A stretch of 64,000 nucleotides of DNA from an uncultured Actinomycetes bacterium. GTDB lineage: Bacteria > Actinomycetota > Coriobacteriia > Coriobacteriales > Atopobiaceae. Both the position numbers and the translations under genes were made by a program. Where the stretch lies: NCBI GenBank assembly GCA_900314645.1, contig OMWB01000009.1, forward strand, positions 103,060 to 167,059, written 5' to 3'. The notes under the pieces are model-generated. The model was not told the origin of the DNA. It did no database searches and worked only from the letters and a program-made list of their open reading frames with translations. Below, piece by piece: positions 53,724 through 61,900 of this stretch; within the stretch, counting starts at the first letter, position 1; each line of letters starts with the position of its first letter.

Positions 53724-55583
53724 ATGACGAGCATCGTCATCGTTGTCGCCATCGCCTTGCTCGTCCTGCTGCAGGGAGGTTACTTCAGCCTCGCCACCTG
53801 CGCGGTTGGCGTGGTGGTAGGCCTTGCTGCTGGGGTTTCCTCCCTTCGGAAAGGTCGCCGTAGCCAGCCGGTTTCGATTGTCCCGTTCCTGTGGCTGGGC
53901 CTTGTGGCGTCGTACCTTGCGAGTGCGCTTGCCCACAGAGCAACGCTTACCACGCTCGCCGAGACTGGCGCCTGGGCTGCAATGGCAGGCATGGCGTTTC
54001 TCGCGGCTGCCCAAGATGTCCAGCAGCGGGCCAAGACGCTCCGACTCATCGCGTGGTTTGGCGTGGTTACGTCCGTAGCGGGCGTGCTGGTCTGCGCTCG
54101 GCTGCTCCCGGTGTACGGCGGCATGGTGGAGGATCGTCTGCAGCTGACGTTCCAGTATGCGAATGCGGCGGCCATCTGGTACGGCGCGTGCCTCTTCCTC
54201 TGCCTGCTTTCGCCCGATGCGTGGCTGCGTGCCGTTGCCTGTCTGCCCGCGTTGGCGCTCTTGCTCACTCAGTCGGGCGGTGCGCTGCTCGTGTTCGTCA
54301 TGGTCGCCATAGTTTTGGGTATTGGCTGGGCACGAGCGGGGGAATGGGGCACGCTGCTTCTGTCGCTCGCACATGGCGCCTTCGCGGCAGCGCTCTTTGC
54401 GCTGGCCCTCGTATTGGGAAAGGTCATGCAGCCCGCCACGGCATTGGTGCTCCTGCCTGCGGCGTTCGGATGCAGAGCCTTTCACGCTCATGAGCAGGAC
54501 ATTCAAAGCCGCCCTGACACGGCTCGCATTTGCCGGGTGCTTGTGGCTGCGCTCGTCATCTTTGTGCTGGTAGCCTGCGCGGTTCTTCACGACCGCGTGG
54601 GAGATGCCTTTGCCACGTTGGTAGAGCGCTTCTACCACATGCGCGACGGCGTTGCGCTTTGGCTGACGAGCCCTCTTCTGGGTATCGGGCCCAACTGTTG
54701 GCAATTCCGTTACCAAGACATTCAGTCGGCGCAGTACTACACCACCGTGGTGCACAGTTCGTACGTCCAAGCGCTGGTTGACGCCGGCCTGTTAGGACTG
54801 GGGTTGCTCGTGGCCGCCTGCGCGGCGGGCACTAAGGCGCTGGCCGCAGACCCTTCTGCGGACGAAGGCTGGGGACAGGCTGAACTCGTGGCTGTTGTGT
54901 TGGTACTCGGCCACTCTCTCATCGACTTTGACCTGCAGTTTGGATCAATCGCACTGCTCGTTGCCTTCTTGCTGTGTGGGCCCGCGGGGGAGAGATTCGC
55001 TGCGCAGAAGCCGGCGTGGCTCAATGGTCTTGCGAAGGGGTTTGCCGCGGGGCTCGCGTCGCTGCTTGTGTGTGTGCCCCTGTGCGTGGTCGGTTTCCTG
55101 TGCGATGCCTCATCGACGGCGCTTACCGCGGCAAACACCACCGGAGACCACGAGGCGTTCGAGCGCATGTACTTGGGCAGCACGTTGACGCAGGCTGATC
55201 CGGCCGCAACGAGTGAGTATCTTGCGGTCCTCTATGCAGAGGGACGCTATTCCGAAGTCGTGACCAAATATGCTCGATTGGCAACCCCATCTGACGGAGA
55301 TGCCATTTATGACATCCTCTCAAACTATGCTTTGGGAGACTCGCTGACAGCAGGTGAGGTGTTGGTCCAAAAGATGGAACGGCAACCGTACAACCGGGAG
55401 TTCTTCCGGAGTGCCAGAACCATCATCGACACGTATGGGCTCAATTCGTCGCTCGTCGCGCGGTACAACGCCGCGGTCGATCGTGCAAACGCGCTGGCGC
55501 TCGAGGCCAGCAAGCTTCTGCCTGAGCAGGAGTACGTTGATGTGGCGATAGCTGCGGGTATGCCCGCGGAGGGAAAGGAGTAG
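53724..55583 (+). CDS. O-antigen ligase-like membrane protein (Wzy/WaaL type)
   Basis: A protein of 619 residues with about 10-12 hydrophobic spans in residues 1-465 and a soluble helical C-terminal part (about 470-619) with TPR-like helices (AVLYAEGRYSEVVTKYARLA). The segment LTSPLLGIGPNCWQFRYQDIQ and the later VHSSYVQALVDAGLLGLGLL match the conserved loop of the O-antigen ligase/polymerase family (G-x-G-...H-N/S-x-x-x-x-x-x-x-E/D-x-G). In a Gram-positive host it would join or polymerise lipid-linked glycans onto a surface polymer or protein. The giant surface protein begins 3 bp after its stop, with its ribosome site inside this gene, so the two are coupled. Confidence 0.78.
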   Translation: MTSIVIVVAIALLVLLQGGYFSLATCAVGVVVGLAAGVSSLRKGRRSQPVSIVPFLWLGLVASYLASALAHRATLTTLAETGAWAAMAGMAFLAAAQDVQQRAKTLRLIAWFGVVTSVAGVLVCARLLPVYGGMVEDRLQLTFQYANAAAIWYGACLFLCLLSPDAWLRAVACLPALALLLTQSGGALLVFVMVAIVLGIGWARAGEWGTLLLSLAHGAFAAALFALALVLGKVMQPATALVLLPAAFGCRAFHAHEQDIQSRPDTARICRVLVAALVIFVLVACAVLHDRVGDAFATLVERFYHMRDGVALWLTSPLLGIGPNCWQFRYQDIQSAQYYTTVVHSSYVQALVDAGLLGLGLLVAACAAGTKALAADPSADEGWGQAELVAVVLVLGHSLIDFDLQFGSIALLVAFLLCGPAGERFAAQKPAWLNGLAKGFAAGLASLLVCVPLCVVGFLCDASSTALTAANTTGDHEAFERMYLGSTLTQADPAATSEYLAVLYAEGRYSEVVTKYARLATPSDGDAIYDILSNYALGDSLTAGEVLVQKMERQPYNREFFRSARTIIDTYGLNSSLVARYNAAVDRANALALEASKLLPEQEYVDVAIAAGMPAEGKE

Positions 55584-55586
55584 GGC

Positions 55587-58500
55587 GTGAAGGGACTAAG
55601 GAAGATGCCGAAGTTCCTGGACCTCGGTCTCAAGGTCGTGCTCTCGGTCTCGATGGTGATGGGGTCCGTGCCCACCGCCGCGCTGGCCGAGGTGCTTGAT
55701 GATGAGCCGCAGGTTGAGGAGGGCGTCGTCATCGAAGAGGGGCAGGTAGACGAAGGTGACCTTGCTCTGGTGAATGACGATGCAGCTGCGGAAGAGGCTG
55801 TGGTCGAGGAGGTGACGGCATACGAGGATGCAGAGCCAGCCAATGAAGCTGCGATGGCTGTCTCTAGCCAGAATGCACCAACAATCAACGATGAGCTTGT
55901 TGACAACGATGTCGAGCTTGTTGCACTTGGGAGTGGCGAGGTTGAGGCGGATGGGCAGACGAAGGGCGATCCCAACTCATCCAACAATGAAGGCGGCAGC
56001 AGCCTTGCGAATGGCAGGCTGGAGCTCTACGACTATGACTATCCACTCCAAGGGGGCCTCTTTTTCCTAAACGCATCCGTGTATGACGAGGCTGAGAATG
56101 AGCTCGCTTTGGGCGTAGACTATGTTTTCCAGTTTGCAAAGGAAGTGTTTGTCGAGTACGACGATGGAGATGGCGCATGGGAATACGTCCCCTATGAAAC
56201 TGCGCCTTCTGAGCCCGGCACATACTATGTGAGGGCTATTGCCATCGGCGACACCTACAAAGACGCCACGGACTATCGTGCGTTTTGGCTCTATGACATA
56301 AACGATTTGACATATGGCAGACTTGAACTGAGCACCGATAAATACATCGCCTCGGATGATCCTGTCGTGTTGAATGCCACCGCTTACGATAGTGCTTCAA
56401 ATGAGCTGACCGAAGGCGTTGACTTCTTCTTCAGGTACTACCGAATTGATACTGTTGAGTATGAGGACGATGAAGGAAACACGTCTATAGGTGACACGAA
56501 TGTTGAGCTCGCTGGGGCGCCCTCTGCACCGGGCAACTACTACGCGCAAGCTGTTGCCATGGGTGACGTTTACACGGGCGCTACGGGATATGAGTTCTTC
56601 TCGATATACAGCGCGAAAGACTTGGCACTGGGATACCTCGAGCTTGACCGCTACGACTACTGTGCTTCGGGCAGCGCCATCACTTTGGAGGCGGCCGTCT
56701 ATGACGCAGAGGACAACCTCCTTATAGAGGGCGATGACTACACCTTCAAGTTCTACTCTTATGAACACGTCGAGCTTGAGGGGGCTCCTTCTGAACCAGG
56801 CGAATACTTCGTGAGCGCTCAAGGGAAGGGCGCATATGAGGGAAACACGGAGGCTTCTTGGATTCTAGTCTATGGTCCAAATGACCTAAGGTATGGCCGG
56901 ATTGATCTCCGCACGGACAATTATGATGTTACGGGAGAGCCAGTCGAACTAGATGCTACCGTGTACGATGCAGCGGGAAATCAGCTCATCGAGGGCGTTG
57001 ATTACTACTACCAGTATTACCAGTTGGGCGAGATTGAGTGTGAGGAGGAAGGATACACTTGGACCGAGGAGGGTTGGATTGAGTTCGACGGAGTTCCTTC
57101 CGAGATCGGCAGCTATGCTGTGCGAGCCTTTGCGATGGGCGACTCATACGAGCAAGCCACCGGTCAAACCACTTTTGCCATAGTCGAACCTTTCAACGAG
57201 TACAGCCTGGCTAATGGACACATCGACATTAGCAAGAGTACATTTGAGCTTGGGCAGGCACTCGACTTTACGGTTACCATCAGCAACTGGGATTATGACG
57301 AGCTGACCCAAGGCGTTGACTATGAATTCAAGTATTACACCAACGAGGACGGTGAAGAGCTCAACGGCGAGCCCAATGAAGTTGGCGCATACTACGTAGT
57401 ATATGAAGGCATTGAGCCATATACGGGCACCATTGGAACCAGATTCGTGCTCATCGAGCCGGTGACTCCCGTTGATATGGCTCTTGGCACGGTCGACGTC
57501 GAGATCGCTTCCGAGTCATATTGGATTGGCGTCTTTACAGCCTCAGAGAGCGGCTACTACTCGTTCTACTCCGAGGGTGACTACGACACCGATGGCTATC
57601 TCTACTACGACGCCAAACTATCGGATGAATTCACTTCTGATAGTTCCAGCGGAGATGGCAGCAACTTCCTGATGACGGCCCACCTCTACGCGGGGCAGAC
57701 GGTATATGTGAAGGTGTGCAACTGCGAGTGGGGGCAGATTGCTTGTTCTGTCACGGCAGTGAAGGGCGCTGGCCTTTCGAGCACGTATCGCTCGTACACG
57801 CGTGATCGTTTTGCGCACGATGGCAGCCAGCATGCCCCCGAAGTGGTTTTCTTCGACTCAGATGATTACGTGCTTGTCGAAGGAACTGATTATCGCCTGA
57901 AGTGCTTCGTCAATGATAATGATGAGGTTTTGAGTGCGGCGCCGACCGAGCTCGGCTCTTACCGCGTCGTGTACGAAGGAGTCGGCCACTACTTGGGGAC
58001 CGTTGAGGTTTGGTTCGAAATTGTCGATGGATCCGATCTCTCGAGCGCCAGTATTAGCCTAAACACCAGTCATCCCAAGCTGATTGATGGCTCCATCAAT
58101 CTGGTGGCGACGGTTACCGACGTTGCGGGCAACGAGCTTGTCGAAGGTGTTCACTACGAGCTTTCTTACGAGGGTTACAACGACAACGACGACTTGGTGA
58201 GCGTGGAAGTTCCCACCACGTCCGGTGAATACTTCGTCAAGGCTACAGCTATCGAGGGCGGTGGGTATACCGGCGCCACAGGCGGTTGCTGGTTTACCGT
58301 GGTTGATCCCTATGACATTGGCGGAGACGATTACAGCTGCTACTTCAACGGCCCCAACAGCGTGCCTCTTGTCGATGGCGCTTTTGATCTATCTGACCTG
58401 ACGCTTTACAACTCCGGCGAAGATATTTACCTGATTCAGGGCACCGATTTTCAAATCGCGGGATATATGGACGAGAACGGGGCGGCCTTTACGAATCCCC

Positions 58501-58931
58501 CGACCGAGTCAGGCTGGTACAGCGTCGTGGTCAAAGGCGCTGGTAGGTATTTCGGCGAGCGCACGTGTGGGTTCAGCCTCTATAACCCCAATGACATTGC
58601 TCAGGGAAGCTATGACTGCTACTTCCGCAACTCAAGCAACAAGCCTCTCGTGGACGGCACCTTTGATCTCTCTGACCTAGTCATTTACAACTATGACGAA
58701 GATATCTACCTGATTCTGGGCACCGATTATGAGATTGCGGGCTATCGGGACAACTATGGAACGGTTCTTACGAATCCTCCGACCGAGCCTGGTTGGTACA
58801 GCGTTGTGGTCAGGGGCATTAGTAGCTATTCCGGCGAGCGCACGTGTGGGTTCAGGCTTTACGACCCCTACGACCTGAGTGGAGCGAGCGTGTCGCTTGC
58901 TCTACGACGAGACCTCCGATCGGTGGGATGA
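55587..58931 (+). CDS. Giant repeat surface protein, N-terminal part (frameshifted)
   Basis: GTG 55587 after GGAAAGGAG; 1114 codons. Residues 8-34 form a signal peptide (LKVVLSVSMVMGSVPTAALA), followed by an acidic stretch to about 115. Then about five repeats of roughly 100 residues start near 138, 240, 344, 432 and 539; each begins LxxGRLELxxxxY, contains VYDxxxNxLxEGVDY and closes with APSEPGxYYVxAxAxGDxY. Further related modules continue (DYSCYFNGPNSVPLVDGAFD and a near-copy). The frame ends at TGA 58929 after SGASVSLALRRDL; one extra T around 58897-58898 explains the shift, because the neighbouring frame continues the protein. Likely a wall-bound adhesin. Confidence 0.8.
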   Translation: MKGLRKMPKFLDLGLKVVLSVSMVMGSVPTAALAEVLDDEPQVEEGVVIEEGQVDEGDLALVNDDAAAEEAVVEEVTAYEDAEPANEAAMAVSSQNAPTINDELVDNDVELVALGSGEVEADGQTKGDPNSSNNEGGSSLANGRLELYDYDYPLQGGLFFLNASVYDEAENELALGVDYVFQFAKEVFVEYDDGDGAWEYVPYETAPSEPGTYYVRAIAIGDTYKDATDYRAFWLYDINDLTYGRLELSTDKYIASDDPVVLNATAYDSASNELTEGVDFFFRYYRIDTVEYEDDEGNTSIGDTNVELAGAPSAPGNYYAQAVAMGDVYTGATGYEFFSIYSAKDLALGYLELDRYDYCASGSAITLEAAVYDAEDNLLIEGDDYTFKFYSYEHVELEGAPSEPGEYFVSAQGKGAYEGNTEASWILVYGPNDLRYGRIDLRTDNYDVTGEPVELDATVYDAAGNQLIEGVDYYYQYYQLGEIECEEEGYTWTEEGWIEFDGVPSEIGSYAVRAFAMGDSYEQATGQTTFAIVEPFNEYSLANGHIDISKSTFELGQALDFTVTISNWDYDELTQGVDYEFKYYTNEDGEELNGEPNEVGAYYVVYEGIEPYTGTIGTRFVLIEPVTPVDMALGTVDVEIASESYWIGVFTASESGYYSFYSEGDYDTDGYLYYDAKLSDEFTSDSSSGDGSNFLMTAHLYAGQTVYVKVCNCEWGQIACSVTAVKGAGLSSTYRSYTRDRFAHDGSQHAPEVVFFDSDDYVLVEGTDYRLKCFVNDNDEVLSAAPTELGSYRVVYEGVGHYLGTVEVWFEIVDGSDLSSASISLNTSHPKLIDGSINLVATVTDVAGNELVEGVHYELSYEGYNDNDDLVSVEVPTTSGEYFVKATAIEGGGYTGATGGCWFTVVDPYDIGGDDYSCYFNGPNSVPLVDGAFDLSDLTLYNSGEDIYLIQGTDFQIAGYMDENGAAFTNPPTESGWYSVVVKGAGRYFGERTCGFSLYNPNDIAQGSYDCYFRNSSNKPLVDGTFDLSDLVIYNYDEDIYLILGTDYEIAGYRDNYGTVLTNPPTEPGWYSVVVRGISSYSGERTCGFRLYDPYDLSGASVSLALRRDLRSVG

Positions 58932-61900
58932 CTACTTCTTCTATGAGGGCTCGCCAGTTGAGCCAACGATTTCGGTGTATCTTGGGAACGGGGAGCTTGA
59001 GAGCTCAGCCTATACCGTGACGTATGAGGACAACGACCATGTTCACGAGGCGGGCGAGTATGCGACTGTAACGGTTACGGGCGTTGAACCTTACATGGGC
59101 AGTACCACTGCTCAATATAAGGTTGTCGACGCTCTGGACATCGAGCGTGTCGTCTATGGAGGCCATAGCCGTGTTGCGTGGGACGGCCAGCGAGACTACA
59201 TTGATAGTTACTACACCCACATTGAGTATTTGGCTACGGGCCAGGCGATTAAGCCAACTGTGGAGATGACCTTCTACTACGACGGGCCCAACGCCTTCAT
59301 CAGCTTCCAACCTGACGTTGACTACACCTGTTCGTACGAAGACGCAAGCGGCAATGTCATCGATGCTGCACGTGAAATCGGGACATACACACTCGTCATC
59401 TCCGGCGTGGAAGGCGGCAAGCTTACCGGCACGATGAGGGTTCCCTTCTCGCTGGTAGAGACAGTGAACTTGGATTACGGCTTTGACGCGAGTTTGAACT
59501 ACAACGGGTCCTACAGCCAAGGCGGGCCTTACTATACCGGCTTCACCATCAATGACCTTGGCGCCACCATTTCCGATCTTGCCTGGAGCGTTTGGCGTAA
59601 CGGCACTCAGCTGGTCGAGAACCTTGACTATGCTGTTGAGTACGTCGCGAATGCGGTTGGCGACATGGTCGATGTCATTTTCCGCGGCATTGGCAGCTAC
59701 ACGGGCACCGTACGTGCCGCGGTGTACTTTGATCAGACGGCGCAGGACTCGCTGAACAGCCGAACCATGGTGAGAAGCTCCATCTATGGTTTCGATTCGT
59801 ACGCTCGGTATTCGGTCGTCTATGTTGATTCGACTGGTGCTATCGAGACTCCCCAAGTCTCTATCTCTGGGTTGATCCAGGGCATCGACTATGTGGTCGA
59901 TGGTGTGTACGACCAGCAGGGTAATCTGATAACCATGGCAAGCGTTGGTGACGAGGTAACCGTGAAGGTGACGGGCATCGGCGCCTACGCCGATGCTACG
60001 CGCAGCTTTAACGCAACGGTGGTTGAGGGCACGGCTGCTCCTTCCATGACGAGCTACATGGTCTACCTGTTGCTGCAGAACGCATGGACAGCTACTGTCA
60101 ACGGGTCGAACCAGTACTTCATGAAGCGCGGAGAGACGCCGACTGTCTACCTGCAGGTGTACGGAAAGAACCTTCTGCTCCAAGAGGGGCAGGGCTTCAC
60201 CGTGACGACCGCGCTTTCTGATGACAACGACACGATGACCGTGACGGCAGTTGCTGACGACAGCGGTCTGGTGAGTGGTAGCGACACGCTGACCGTCAAC
60301 CTGATGGATACGTTTAATTTCGGCGAAGTCTTTGCCCTGAGTCCCGCGCTCAGCTACGTGGGTGTTACCGGTCTTGATGATACGGTTAGCTATCGGGTTG
60401 GCTCGAGTAATGTGGCTACGCTGAACTACCGCGGGTATACATTCACACCGTCGCTCTCCTTCATGCGATTTGAGCCTGAATACACGGCTGCGCTCTATAG
60501 GAACGCGAGGTCCGCAGGCACCCCGGTTGACGCCATAACGGGCCCAGGCGACTACACGATGGTCATTACCGGTACGGGTGACTGGTCCGGCACGTTTGAG
60601 GTGCCCCTGCACGTGGTTGAGGCGATCGGTGAAGGTCTTGCCCTGTCGCGTTGCCGCATTAGCTTGGGCGATGCCCAGCTGGTCAATGGTAAGGCAGAGC
60701 CTTCCGTGACCGTCTCCTATGGCGATACCACCTTTACCAAGGATACGGACTACACCGTTGAGTACGGCAACAACACTACGGCTGGCGCGCATGCGTGGGT
60801 CAGGGTCACTGCTGTTGAGGGCGGTCGTCTGACCGGTTTGCGTTCGTTTGGGTTTACCGTTGCGGATAACGCAACAAGCAAGAACCTCTCGAGCGGCAGG
60901 TACAGCTTGTTGATTCAGGATCCGACTGCCTATCATGGCGCTTCGTACTACCCGGCGAACGGTCACACTATGCGTGCCCATGCCGTGGGAGACGAGCCGC
61001 GGGTTTTGGTTGTTGACGAGGCTACGAGCACCCCGCTTACTTCGAGCGATTATGACGTGACTTACGGCAACAACATGACGCCGGGTGGCCTTGCCTACGT
61101 CACGGTCACTGGCAAGGACAACTACACCGGTTCGAGAAGCGCCAACTACTATGTGTATGGTGCTGACGAGCGCCCGAGCATCGAAAACGCCGTGGTGACC
61201 GTTGAGGATCAGACCTTCACGGGCACCGAGCTCAACCCCGCAGTCACGGTCACGCTTGATGGCGCGACGCTGGTTGAGGGCACCGACTATACCGTCACCT
61301 ATAGCAACGCCGTGCATGTGGGTACTGCTACGGTTACGGTTCTTGGTAGGGGCGGCTATAAGGGCGCTGCCTCGGGCACGTTCCAGATTGCGCCGTATCA
61401 GCTCACCGACGACGCCGTCTCTGGTGTCGAGGACAAGTCCTACGCGGGCGGCGCCGAGGTGACGCTGAACAATCTGACTGTGACCGCTCTGGGCAAGACG
61501 CTGGTTGCTGGCACGGATTACGAGGTTGCCTATCAGAACAACACGCAGGTGGGAGAGGCCACCGTCACCGTGACGGGCAAGGGCGACTACACTGGCACCG
61601 TCACCAAGACGTTCCAGATTCTCGGCAACTCGCTGAATGGCGCCACCATCAGCTCCATTGAGGACCAGACCTACACGGGCTCCGCTATCGAGCCTGCCAT
61701 CACGGTCACGTTGGGCGACAAGACGCTCGCCGCGGGCACTGACTACACGGTGTCCTACGCGAACAACGTCAACGCGGGCACTGCAACGGTTACCGTTACG
61801 GGTGCTGGCGAGTACTTCGACTCTGCGCAGGCGACCTTCGTCATCGTTGGCAAGCTGGTCACGGTTACCGCAACGAGCTTTACCAAGACGTATGGCGACC

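Noticed and set aside
59005..61317. A 770-codon minus-strand frame opposite the giant surface gene
   Set aside because: Composition is a mirror of the repeat protein; the plus frame is open and repeats cleanly.
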